Origin: CAVVMA01 sp963830715
GTDB taxonomy: Bacteria; Desulfobacterota; Binatia; Binatales; Binataceae
Direction: 5' to 3'
Assembly (NCBI GenBank): GCA_963830715.1
Contig: CAWHNS010000007.1
Coordinates: forward strand, 276,395-340,394
DNA: 64,000 nucleotides
A program made the position numbers and the translations under genes. Positions 37,455 to 45,803 of the stretch are shown here, one piece after another (position 1 is the stretch's first letter; each line of letters begins with the position of its first letter). The notes under the pieces are model-generated. The model worked only from the letters and a program-made list of their open reading frames with translations. It did not search any database and was not told the DNA's origin.

Positions 37455-38608
37455 ATGGACTTCTCATTCAGCCCCGAACAGAAACTCCTCCAATCAACGC
37501 TTCGCGACTTCGCGCAGCGCGAATTGTCGCCCGCGTACGTCTCGCGCGACAAAGATGAAGACCTGCCGCGCTCGATGGTTCTTAAGCTCGGCGGCTCGGG
37601 CTGCTCGCCCCGATCGTCGCGCAGCAGTTCGGAGGACAAGGACTCGATTACGTTTCGCTGGGCCTGGCGCACGAGGAAATCGCACGCGGCGACTTCAACG
37701 CGGCCTACGTGATGCTGCTCTCGGCGCTGGTGGGCGCGATTGTCGCGGCGCGCGGCGACCAGCGCCAGCGCGAATCGATCCTGCCGCCGATATGCAGGGG
37801 CGAGGCGATCGCGGCGCTCGCGGTCACCGAGCCGGGCGCCGGATCGGACGCCGCGCACGTCAAGCTGCAGGCGCGCCGCGACGGCGACGGCTACATACTC
37901 GATGGCGAGAAAGCTTCCATCTCGTTCGCGTCGTCGGCGGATAGCGCGCTGGTGATGGCGCGGACGGGCAGCCTCGAACAGGGTGCCCGTGGCGTCAGCG
38001 CCTTCTATGTCGATCTGCACTCGGCCGGCGTCGCGCGCACCCGTTTCAGAGATCTCGGCTCGCGCGCGATCGGACGCGGCCAGTTGTTCTTCGATTCGGT
38101 GCGCGTTCCGGCCGGGGCGCGGATCGGCGATGAAGGCGCGGGCTTCGTCCAGGTGATGCAGGGCTTCGATTTCAGCCGCGCGCTGATCGGCCTGATGTGC
38201 GTCGGCGCCGCCGAGCAGAGCGTCGAGGAGACCTGCAAATACGCGACCGAGCGCACCGCCTTCGGCGGGAGTATCGCGCGCTTCGAGGGCGTGTCCTTTC
38301 CGATCGCCGAGGCCGCGATCCAGTTGCGCGCCGCGCGGCTGCTCTGTTACGAGGCGCTGTCGCTTCGCGATCGCGGCGAGCCGCACGGATGGCTCGCGGC
38401 GGGATGCAAATGGTGGGCGCCGGAGCTGGCCGGGCACGTGCTGCATCAACTGCTCCTGCTGCACGGACACGTCGGCTTCAGCCTCGACCTGCCGCATCAG
38501 CAGCGCCTGCGCGACGTGATCGGTTTGGAAATCGGCGACGGCACGGCGCAGATCATGAAACTCGTCGTCGCGCGCGAGCTGCTGGGCGAGGTCGCAAGGG
38601 GCTATTGA
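37455..38608 (+). CDS. Acyl-CoA dehydrogenase, frameshifted in this sequence
   Basis: About 384 residues. The N-terminal helical domain is MDFSFSPEQKLLQSTLRDFAQREL. After a break near 37590-37600 (GGCGGCTCGG) the next frame gives LLAPIVAQQFGGQGLDYVSLG. The FAD and substrate signature AVTEPGAGSDAAH and the C-terminal GFSLDLPHQQRLRDVIGLEIGDGTAQIM follow. The catalytic base region aligns with the isovaleryl/cyclohexane-carboxyl-CoA type rather than with FadE. One missing base (or two GC losses of the kind seen elsewhere) restores KLG-x-LGLLAPIV. It passes electrons to ETF; no ETF gene is nearby. Its 3' end overlaps the convergent methyltransferase gene by about 55 bp. Confidence 0.87.
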
Positions 38609-39380
38609 GCGCCGCCCCTGGCAGATGCGCGGCGAACCGCAGCCGCGTGTAGTCCGCGGTCCATCGTCCGCGGCTGTCGCAGAGCACCGGCTTGAGTAAT
38701 TCGATCACCTCGGCCCGCGCGGCTGCGCGATCTTTATGCGGGAGACGCGCAAAGAAATTCTGCGCGAACGTATCCAGCCATCCGCCGATATCGGCGGGAA
38801 GGGGCGTCGGCCGCGGTATCAACTCGATGTAGTCAACGGTGAACCCGCCGGCTTCGAGCTTCGCTCGATAATCATCGACGGTCGGGAAGTACCAGGGTCT
38901 GGCCGCTGCGCCGTCGATGCCGCGGCGCGCCAGCACCGCCATCAAGGCGACCGTGATCGCGGCGACGCATCCGTGGCCGCCGAACTCCGCCACGAAGCGC
39001 CCGCCGGGCCGGAGCGCGCGCTTCACACCGGCTATCACCGCGTCCGCGTCGTTCATCCAGTGCATCGCGGCGTTCGAGAACACCGCATCGAACTCGCGAT
39101 GGAATTCGAGTTGTTCCGCGCGCATCAAGCGGGCGTCGAGGCCGCGCTTCTTCGCCGCGGCGATCATGTCGGGTGCACCGTCCACCGCGACCACCTCGGC
39201 GCCGGCCGCGACCAGCTTTTCGGTCAACACGCCGTCACCACATCCGAGGTCGAGGATTCGCTCGCCCCGCCCGGGAGCCAGCAGTTCTAGGACCGGCGCG
39301 CCCAAATCGCTGACGAAGCGAGCGTTGCGCGCGTATCCCTCGGCTTTCCAGGTTTGATTGATCTGGTTTAGCTGTCGCAT
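38553..39380 (-). CDS. SAM-dependent methyltransferase (trans-aconitate methyltransferase-like)
   Basis: 275 residues. Rossmann-type motif I ILDLGCGDGVLTEKLVAAGAEVVAVDGAPDMI, motif II FDAVFSNAAMHWM and motif III LRPGGRFVAEFGGHG are all in order. The pattern FSNAAMHWMNDADAVI is typical of the Tam-like group, which methylates small carboxylic acids. The last 25 residues are Arg/Pro-rich and overlap the acyl-CoA dehydrogenase gene on the other strand. The true C-terminus may be earlier if a frameshift lies there. Stand-alone minus-strand gene; substrate not predictable. Confidence 0.85.
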   Translation of the reverse strand: MRQLNQINQTWKAEGYARNARFVSDLGAPVLELLAPGRGERILDLGCGDGVLTEKLVAAGAEVVAVDGAPDMIAAAKKRGLDARLMRAEQLEFHREFDAVFSNAAMHWMNDADAVIAGVKRALRPGGRFVAEFGGHGCVAAITVALMAVLARRGIDGAAARPWYFPTVDDYRAKLEAGGFTVDYIELIPRPTPLPADIGGWLDTFAQNFFARLPHKDRAAARAEVIELLKPVLCDSRGRWTADYTRLRFAAHLPGAALNSPLRPRPAARARRRVS

Positions 39381-39457
39381 GAATTGTCGAACCTACCGCA
39401 ATTGTCATAGCGAGTGAACATCGATATGTGTGAGCGATAGGGCAACGTCGAGCGTCC

Positions 39458-40237
39458 ATGCTCAAAGGCATCGATCATATCGTCGTAGTGGTTCCCGATC
39501 TGGAGTCCGCGATCTCGGGGTACGAAGGACTGGGATTTACCGTCGTTCGCGGCGGGAAGCATCCGATCGGGAGCCACAATGCGCTGGTCGCTCTCGCCGA
39601 CGGCGCCTATCTCGAGCTGATCGCCTTCCGTGATCGGGGTATCGCGCATCCGTGGAATCAGGCTCTCGCGAAGGGCGGAGGGATCGTCGATTACTGCATG
39701 CAGACCGACGATCTGCCGGGCGACGTGGCCGCGTTGCGGCGCGCGGGCGTCGCGATGAGCGACTCGATGCCGCTCACGCGCGAGCGGCCCGACGGCTACA
39801 AGCTTTCATGGGTGCTCGCCCTTCCACCAGCCGAGTACGCGGGAGTGATACCGTTCCTGATTCGCGACGAGACCCCGCGAGAGGAGCGCATCCCGCGCGA
39901 GCGCGCGCAATCGAATGGCGTCACCGGAATCAGCCGGTTGACGATCGCGGTTGGAGACGCTGACGCTGCCGGGAAAATCTTCGCGGCCGCCTTCGGCACG
40001 ACCGGCGTGAAACTCGCCCGCGAGGATCTATCGGCTCGCGGCGTGCGTCTTGCGATAGGAGCGCATCAGATCGAGTTCCTCGCGCCCGCAAGCCCCGGTC
40101 CGATCGCCGACTGGCTTCGGATTCGCGGCCCGTCTCCATACGCGGCGATACTGTCCGCGACAGGGGGGAATCGCGGCGCGCTGGACCCGGAGCGGGCGCA
40201 AGGCGCGCGCCTGCTCATCGGCTCAGGTGAATCATGA
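39458..40237 (+). CDS. VOC-superfamily glyoxalase-like protein (two half-domains)
   Basis: 259 residues. The first module MLKGIDHIVVVVPDLESAISGYEGLGFTVVRGGKHPIGSHNALVALADGAYLELIAF is of the glyoxalase-3-like family; a second, weaker module begins at NGVTGISRLTIAVGDADAAGKIF. The histidine and glutamate metal ligands are present in the first module. It overlaps the next gene by the tetranucleotide ATGA, so it is translationally coupled to an LLM flavin oxidoreductase. Role unknown; extradiol-type or lactone chemistry in a catabolic path is possible. Confidence 0.78.
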   Translation: MLKGIDHIVVVVPDLESAISGYEGLGFTVVRGGKHPIGSHNALVALADGAYLELIAFRDRGIAHPWNQALAKGGGIVDYCMQTDDLPGDVAALRRAGVAMSDSMPLTRERPDGYKLSWVLALPPAEYAGVIPFLIRDETPREERIPRERAQSNGVTGISRLTIAVGDADAAGKIFAAAFGTTGVKLAREDLSARGVRLAIGAHQIEFLAPASPGPIADWLRIRGPSPYAAILSATGGNRGALDPERAQGARLLIGSGES

Positions 40238-41199
40238 CCGCCAACAAGATCAGCTTCGGCTTCACGATCCCGCAGCGGGGAATATTCTTCAGAATCGCGA
40301 CCTGGCCCGAGATGGTCGCACTCGCGCGCGAGGCCGACGCTTGCGGGCTGTTCGATTCGATCTGGGTCGGCGACAGCCTGCTCTCGAAGCCGCGCGCGGA
40401 CTCGCTGGCGCTGCTCGGCGCGCTGGCGAGCGTCACCGAAAAGGCGCGATTGGGCGTGGGATGCATGGCGAGCTTTCCGGTCCGCGATCCGATCATGTTC
40501 GCGTATCAGTGGGCAACGCTCGACCTAATCTCGAACGGCCGGATGCTGCTCGCGGCGTGCACGGGAATCGTCGCGGGCGGTGTGAGCGAGCGCGAAGGCC
40601 TCCACTGGGGCGTCACAGATGGCGAGCGCGGCCCGCGAATGGCCGAAAATATCGCGATCTGCCGGCGTCTCTGGAGCGAGGACAACGTGAGCTTCGCGGG
40701 GAAGTTCCGATCCTTCGCCGGCATCACGATGCGTCCGCGTCCGGTCCAGCAGCCGTGTCCGATCTGGATCGCCGCCAATCCACCGCCCACGATGACGGCG
40801 GGCCTCAAACGCGTCGCGCGTCTGGCCGACGGCTGGATGACGGTGCAACTGTTTCCGAAGATGTTTGCGTCGAACTGGTCGAAACTGTGCGAGTTTCTCA
40901 AAGCCGAGGGACGTGAACCGAAAAGCTATCCGAATATCGAGTACCACAACATCAACATCAATCCGGACCGCAACGCGGCGCTCGAGGAATCGAAGCGCTT
41001 CCTGGACGAGTACTACGGGCCGGTGTTCGCGGCGCCGATGGTCGAGTGCTGGACGGCTGCGGGAACGCCCTCGCAGTGCGTCTCGCATCTGAGGGAGCTT
41101 GCCGCCGACGGCGCGAAGGCGATAACCCTGCGAATCACTTCCTGGCGCCAGAGAGATCAGTATCAACGGCTCGTCAATGAGGTCCTGCCCTATGTCTGA
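40234..41199 (+). CDS. LLM-class (luciferase-like) flavin- or F420-dependent oxidoreductase
   Basis: 321 residues with a TIM-barrel of the bacterial luciferase family. The N-terminus FGFTIPQRGIFFRIATWPEMVALAREADACGLFDSIWVGDS and the core motif LGALASVTEKARLGVGC are typical. RPVQQPCPIWIAANPPPTMTAG and RLADGWMTVQLFP are the later cofactor loops. Members use FMNH2 or coenzyme F420 to oxidise or reduce many substrates; F420 dependence cannot be decided here. It is coupled by ATGA to the VOC gene upstream and followed 15 bp later by the HemQ-like gene. Confidence 0.88.
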   Translation: MTANKISFGFTIPQRGIFFRIATWPEMVALAREADACGLFDSIWVGDSLLSKPRADSLALLGALASVTEKARLGVGCMASFPVRDPIMFAYQWATLDLISNGRMLLAACTGIVAGGVSEREGLHWGVTDGERGPRMAENIAICRRLWSEDNVSFAGKFRSFAGITMRPRPVQQPCPIWIAANPPPTMTAGLKRVARLADGWMTVQLFPKMFASNWSKLCEFLKAEGREPKSYPNIEYHNININPDRNAALEESKRFLDEYYGPVFAAPMVECWTAAGTPSQCVSHLRELAADGAKAITLRITSWRQRDQYQRLVNEVLPYV

Positions 41200-41214
41200 G
41201 AATGCGATGGTGCA

Positions 41215-42078
41215 ATGCCGCAGATGAAGAACGAACCCGGCCAGAGCGGGGGCAACGGCTTTCCCGACGCGCCGCTGGCGCTGGAAGGATCGAGCGTGCT
41301 CCATCAGATGTTCCGCGTCCGCTGGCCCGAGTGGCGATCGCTCGACGCAGCCCGCCGCGACGCTATCGCGAAAGAGGCGTCGGCCGCGCTGGAACAAATC
41401 GAGAAGACCGAGAGCGGGCAGAGCGCGCTGTTCTGCGAGATCGGGCACAAGGGCGACCTGATCCTGGTTCACTTCCGGCGCAATTTCGACGAGCTTGCGG
41501 CGATCGAACTCAAGCTCGCCAATCTCGGACTCCACGAGTTCCTCGAACCCGCGAGCTCGTATCTCTCGGTGGTCGAACTCGGCCTCTACGAGATGACGCT
41601 CGCTCTGCACGCGCGGCTTCGCGAAGCGGGAATCCGGCCGCACTCGCACGAGTGGCAGCAGGCGGTGGACACGGAGCTTCAGAATCAGCGGGCCAAAATG
41701 GCCGAGCGGCTGTGGCCCGCGATTCCGAATCGCCGCTACCTGAGCTTCTACCCGATGAGCAAGAAGCGCGACGAGCACAAGAACTGGTATCGGCTCCCGA
41801 TCGAGGAGCGGCGGCGCCTGATGCACGATCACGGGTTGATCGGGCGCAGATATGCCGGGCAGGTCACGCAGATCATTTCCGCCTCGACCGGGCTGGACGA
41901 TTGGGAATGGGGCGTCGACCTGTTCGCGGACGATCCGATGGTGTTCAAGCGGCTGGTCTACGAGATGCGATTCGACGAAGCGAGCGCCGACTACGCGCTG
42001 TTCGGTTCGTTCTTCGTGGGGATTCGCGTGGCGCCGGGCCGGCTGGGCGATCTGCTGGCCGGGAAATTCCCGGCCTGA
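41215..42078 (+). CDS. hemQ: Chlorite dismutase family haem protein, HemQ-like coproheme decarboxylase
   Basis: 287 residues with the ferredoxin-like beta-alpha-beta repeats of the chlorite dismutase/HemQ family: LFCEIGHKGDLILVHFRRNFDELAAIE, LSFYPMSKKRDEHKNWYRLPIEERRRLM, then HDHGLIGRRYAGQVTQIISASTGLDDWEWGVDLFADDP and FKRLVYEMRFDEASADYALFGSFFVG. The YPMSKKR and W-E-W-G segments are typical of HemQ (coproporphyrin-dependent haem synthesis) rather than of true chlorite dismutases, which have a distal arginine in a different context. No other haem genes are adjacent. ATG 41215 follows the LLM stop by 15 bp. Confidence 0.85.
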   Translation: MPQMKNEPGQSGGNGFPDAPLALEGSSVLHQMFRVRWPEWRSLDAARRDAIAKEASAALEQIEKTESGQSALFCEIGHKGDLILVHFRRNFDELAAIELKLANLGLHEFLEPASSYLSVVELGLYEMTLALHARLREAGIRPHSHEWQQAVDTELQNQRAKMAERLWPAIPNRRYLSFYPMSKKRDEHKNWYRLPIEERRRLMHDHGLIGRRYAGQVTQIISASTGLDDWEWGVDLFADDPMVFKRLVYEMRFDEASADYALFGSFFVGIRVAPGRLGDLLAGKFPA

Positions 42079-42135
42079 ATTTTTTCATCTCCCGTAACTT
42101 TTCGGCGCCTCGCCGGTTTATCTGGCTAAGAGGCG

Positions 42136-42717
42136 ATGGGTCGCGGAGAACTTGCATTGAAGAGGGCGGAGAGGGCCAGGGCGCAGGCGCCGGCGGACGG
42201 ATCGGCGGAACGGCTTGCGATCGAGGCCGCGCAAAAGGACCCGACCCTCTTCGCCGGGCTTTACGAGGACAACTTCGATCGCGTTTACGCTTTCGTCGCG
42301 CGCCGGGTACACAACCGCGACGAAGCCGAGGACCTGACCGCCGAGGTGTTTCATCGGGCGCTCAAGAGTCTCCCGCAGTTCGAATGGCGCGGCGTCACGT
42401 TCGCCGCGTGGCTGTTCAAAATCGCCGTCAATGCGATTATCGATCGGTCGAAGCATGCTGCCCGGGAGGACGAACTTGCGGACCCCGGCGATCCCGCCGG
42501 CGAAAGCCCCGAGACGATCCACGAGCGCGCGCGCCTGTTCAGGCTGGTTGACAAACTCCCGATCGACCAGCGCCGCGTGATCGTGATGCGTTTCGCGGAG
42601 GATAGGACCACGCACGAGATCGCGCGCAGGCTCGGCCGCAGCGAGGGTGCAATCAAGCAGCTTCAATTCCGCGGCCTGCAAAATCTGCGGGCCCGGTTGA
42701 GTAAGGCAAATGGCTAA
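42136..42717 (+). CDS. ECF-type RNA polymerase sigma factor
   Basis: 193 residues. Sigma region 2 reads LYEDNFDRVYAFVARRVHNRDEAEDLTAEVFHRALKSL, and sigma region 4 reads IDQRRVIVMRFAEDRTTHEIARRLGRSEGAIKQLQFRGLQNLR. The short linker and absence of region 3 define an extracytoplasmic-function sigma factor. A basic N-terminal tail of about 25 residues precedes region 2. Its stop overlaps the start of the next gene by 8 bp, and that gene begins with an anti-sigma-like segment; this arrangement argues for a sigma/anti-sigma pair under joint control. It probably autoregulates and drives the VOC/methyltransferase/exporter genes downstream (inference). Confidence 0.92.
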   Translation: MGRGELALKRAERARAQAPADGSAERLAIEAAQKDPTLFAGLYEDNFDRVYAFVARRVHNRDEAEDLTAEVFHRALKSLPQFEWRGVTFAAWLFKIAVNAIIDRSKHAAREDELADPGDPAGESPETIHERARLFRLVDKLPIDQRRVIVMRFAEDRTTHEIARRLGRSEGAIKQLQFRGLQNLRARLSKANG

Positions 42718-44311
42718 GCGCAGCCCAGTCGAACAACTCGATGAAGCGGTCGAGGCTGTAATGGCCAACCCGGACGCGCCGCTTCCACGCGTGAGTCCGC
42801 GCCTCGCCGCGCTGCTTCGGATCGCGGGCGACCTGCGCGGCCTGCCCAACGGGAAGTTCAAGGCACGGCTCAAGGCCGACCTGTTGGCGGCCGCGCGAAA
42901 GGCGCGGGTATCGAAGGTACGCAGCGCCAGCCGGCGGCAGGGGGCCGTCGCGAAATCGAAAGTAAAACCGATTCCGGCCGGTTACCAGACCGCGACTACC
43001 TGCCTGGTCGTGCGGGAGGCGCCGCGCGCGATCGAGTTTTACAAGCAGGCGTTCGGGGCGACCGAGTTGATGCGCCACGAGGATCCGAGCGGCCATATCG
43101 TACACGCCGAGATCGAGATCGGTGACACGAAGATCGCGATCGCCGGCGAAGCGCCGGAATACAATCTCAGTCCGCAAGCGCTGGGCGGCTCTTCGGCGAT
43201 AATCCAACTCTACGTCGAAGACGTGGACGCGTTCGCGAGCCGCGCCGTCGCCGCCGGCGCCAAAGTCGTGTTCCCGATCTCCGATCAGTTCTATGGCGAT
43301 CGAGCGGGACGGCTGGCCGACCCGTTCGGACATCTCTGGATCGTCGCGAGCCATATCGAAGATGTATCACCCGCGGAGATGAACCGGCGCATGGAAGCAT
43401 ACGTCAGAGAAGAGGCCGCCAAAGCGGCGCGAAAGCCGGAGCCGGCGATAGTCAGGCCGATTCCGGCAGGATTTCACAGCATCACGCCGTACCTGCAGGT
43501 GAACGGCGCATCCAGATTGATCGATTTCCTCGAGCGCGCCTTCGACGCGGAAGAGGTCGTCCGCGTGACCCGGCCGGACGGTGCGATCGCGCACGCGCAG
43601 GTCAGGATCGAGGACTCGAACATCGAACTGGCGGACGCGACCGAGGAGTTCAAGCCGAATCCGACCGCGATTTGGCTGTTCGTGACGGACGCGGATGCAG
43701 CATACGAGCGCGCGCTCAAAGCCGGCGCCAGTTCGATCCACGAGCCGGTCGATCAGGAATATGGCGACCGCGAGGCAAGCGTCAAAGACCCGTTCGGCAA
43801 TCACTGGTATATCGCGACGCACAGGCCCGACGCGGAGCCGCTCCCGCAAGGGATGCACAGCGTCACGCCCTACCTGCATCCTCGCGGCACGCCGAAGCTG
43901 ATCGACTTCCTCAAACGGGCCTTCGGCGCAGAGGAGGTATTCCGGGCCCAATCAGAGGGCACGGTCCATCACGCGAAGATCAGGGTCGGCGATTCGATCA
44001 TCGCGATGGGCGAAGCTCACGGCCAGTATCAGCCGATGCCGCCCGCGCTTCATCTGTACGTGCCCGACGCCGATCGCACCTACAAACGCGCGGTTCGAGC
44101 CGGGGCCGCCCCGCTGTTCCACCCGCACGATGCGGAGTACGGCGACCGCGCCGCGGGCGTAACCGACCCGTTCGGCAACGTGTGGTATATCGCGACGCAT
44201 ACGAAGGACGTGGCGATCGGTGAATCACCCGAACGCGACGGGCGCCGAGCGTCGAGTCTCGCGCCAAGGAGGAGCAATCGATGGAGATCAATCCAGTCCC
44301 GCACACCGTGA
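42710..44311 (+). CDS. Anti-sigma-like N-terminus fused to three PhnB-type VOC domains
   Basis: 533 residues. Residues 1-80 (MAKRSPVEQLDEAVEAVMAN ... LAALLRIAGDLRGLPNGKFKARLKADLLAAARKA) look like the short cytoplasmic segment of ECF-associated anti-sigma factors, with the LP-x-x-xFkarLkadLl pattern. Three tandem VOC domains of PhnB/glyoxalase type follow, starting near 85, 245 and 375, each with I-x-FY/L-x-xAFxA at its start and YGDRxxxxxDPFGxxWxIAxH at its end. There is no membrane segment. Translational coupling (8-bp overlap) to the ECF sigma factor suggests that a metabolite bound by the VOC domains controls sigma release. This is inference; the fusion itself is plain in the sequence. Confidence 0.8.
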   Translation: MAKRSPVEQLDEAVEAVMANPDAPLPRVSPRLAALLRIAGDLRGLPNGKFKARLKADLLAAARKARVSKVRSASRRQGAVAKSKVKPIPAGYQTATTCLVVREAPRAIEFYKQAFGATELMRHEDPSGHIVHAEIEIGDTKIAIAGEAPEYNLSPQALGGSSAIIQLYVEDVDAFASRAVAAGAKVVFPISDQFYGDRAGRLADPFGHLWIVASHIEDVSPAEMNRRMEAYVREEAAKAARKPEPAIVRPIPAGFHSITPYLQVNGASRLIDFLERAFDAEEVVRVTRPDGAIAHAQVRIEDSNIELADATEEFKPNPTAIWLFVTDADAAYERALKAGASSIHEPVDQEYGDREASVKDPFGNHWYIATHRPDAEPLPQGMHSVTPYLHPRGTPKLIDFLKRAFGAEEVFRAQSEGTVHHAKIRVGDSIIAMGEAHGQYQPMPPALHLYVPDADRTYKRAVRAGAAPLFHPHDAEYGDRAAGVTDPFGNVWYIATHTKDVAIGESPERDGRRASSLAPRRSNRWRSIQSRTP

Positions 44312-44712
44312 TGCCGTTCATGTATATCAAGGGCGCTGACAAGGCTGCGGAATTCTACAAGAAGGTGCTGGGCGCGACCGAAACGATGCGCGAAGTGCAG
44401 GGCGATATCGTCAGCCACGTCCACATCACGGTCGGCGATTCGCGATTCATGATCCGCGATCCGCGCACGCCGGACGTGGCCGATTACGTGGCCAAGGGTT
44501 TTGCAAGCACGGCCAAAGACCTCGGCGGCACGCCGGTGCATCTGTATCTCTATGTCTCGGACGCTGACGCGGTCTTCCGCAAGGCGCTCGAAGCTGGCTC
44601 GAAAGTGACCGACCCGATCGAAGACAAGCCGTGGGGCGACCGCTGCGGCGGATTCCAGGATCCGTTCGGAAATATCTGGTACGTCGCCACACACATCAAG
44701 GATGCGCAGTAG
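44281..44712 (+). CDS. Single-domain PhnB-type VOC protein
   Basis: 143 residues. TVMPFMYIKGADKAAEFYKKVLGATETMRE at the start and KPWGDRCGGFQDPFGNIWYVATHIKD at the end are the same signature as the three modules in the preceding gene, which it overlaps by 31 bp. It is probably a paralogue that arose by duplication and competes for, or supplies, the same ligand. Enzymatic activity is not established; such proteins are often only binding proteins. Confidence 0.8.
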   Translation: MEINPVPHTVMPFMYIKGADKAAEFYKKVLGATETMREVQGDIVSHVHITVGDSRFMIRDPRTPDVADYVAKGFASTAKDLGGTPVHLYLYVSDADAVFRKALEAGSKVTDPIEDKPWGDRCGGFQDPFGNIWYVATHIKDAQ

Positions 44713-44747
44713 GGCAGAAATTGCCGGGCACGATAGGAGATACATTC

Positions 44748-45794
44748 ATGGCAACAGAAGCTACACCGCCTTCCGCGCTGCCGGCGCCGCTGCTCCTCCA
44801 TTACATGGCGACTGGGCATTACCTGTCGCGCGCGCTCTTCCTGGCCGCGAAGCTGGGAATCGCAGATCAGCTCAAGGATGGTCCGCGGCACTATGGCGAA
44901 GTGGCGAAGGCCACGGAAACCCACGCGCCGTCGCTCAATCGCGTGATGCGCCTGCTGGCGAGCCAGGGCGTGCTCGAGGAGCAGGAACATGGAAAGTTCG
45001 CGCTAACGCCGATCGGCGAATTGCTCCGCCGGGACGCGCCCGGTTCGATGCGCGCCTCGGTGATGCTGTTCGCGGGCGTCGGGATTCAGGACTCGTGGAA
45101 GGAGCTCGAATACTGCGTTCAGACCGGCGAGCCGGCGTTTCGCCGCACGTCGCCCGGCGCGGACGCGTTTTCCAGCATCGCGCAGAATCCCGAGCAGGCG
45201 GCCATTTTCGACGAGGCGATGGCGACCTTCGCGCCGATGACCTCCGCAGCAGTCGCCGCGGCGTACGATTTCTCTACGTTTGGCAAGGTCGCGGATATCG
45301 GCGGCGGCAACGGCGCACTGCTGATCGGAATTCTGAACGCGAATCCCGGCGTGCGCGGGATCGTCTTCGATCTGCCGCACGCCGCCGACAAGGCCAGAAG
45401 CAAGATCGCCGCCGCCGGGCTGGAGTCGCGATGTCAGGTCGTCGGAGGCGACTTCTTCAAGGAGGTGCCGCCCGGCGCCGACGCGTACATGCTCAAGCAC
45501 GTCATCCACGATTGGGACGACAGTAAGGCGCTCGCGATTCTGAGGAATTGTCATCGCGCGATGTCCACCGACGGCAAGCTGCTGATCGTCGAGGGAATCT
45601 ACCCGGCGCGCATCGACCAGTCGCTCGTGAGCCGAGGCGCGGCGGGCAACGACGTCAACATGCTGGTATGCACGGGCGGCCGGCAGAGATCGGAGACCGA
45701 ATTCCGTTCGCTATATGACCGGGCCGGTTTCAAGCTCGTGAAAATCGTCCCGACTCCGGCGCGAGTCAACGTGATCGAAGGGGTGCGGATGTAG
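44748..45794 (+). CDS. SAM-dependent O-methyltransferase (plant/actinobacterial type)
   Basis: 348 residues. An N-terminal dimerisation/winged-helix domain (YLSRALFLAAKLGIADQLKDGPRHYGEVAKATETHAPSLNRVMRLLASQGVL) is followed by the SAM-binding motif VADIGGGNGALLIGILNANPG and the late catalytic motif KHVIHDWDDSKALAILRNCHRAM. This layout is that of small-molecule O-methyltransferases acting on phenolic or polyketide substrates; the histidine in KHVIHDWDD is the usual general base. A clear ribosome site (TAGGAGA) lies ahead of ATG 44748. It follows the VOC genes and precedes an MFS exporter by 9 bp, suggesting modification and export of a small compound. Confidence 0.9.
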   Translation: MATEATPPSALPAPLLLHYMATGHYLSRALFLAAKLGIADQLKDGPRHYGEVAKATETHAPSLNRVMRLLASQGVLEEQEHGKFALTPIGELLRRDAPGSMRASVMLFAGVGIQDSWKELEYCVQTGEPAFRRTSPGADAFSSIAQNPEQAAIFDEAMATFAPMTSAAVAAAYDFSTFGKVADIGGGNGALLIGILNANPGVRGIVFDLPHAADKARSKIAAAGLESRCQVVGGDFFKEVPPGADAYMLKHVIHDWDDSKALAILRNCHRAMSTDGKLLIVEGIYPARIDQSLVSRGAAGNDVNMLVCTGGRQRSETEFRSLYDRAGFKLVKIVPTPARVNVIEGVRM

Positions 45795-45803
45795 GCGCAA
45801 ACG

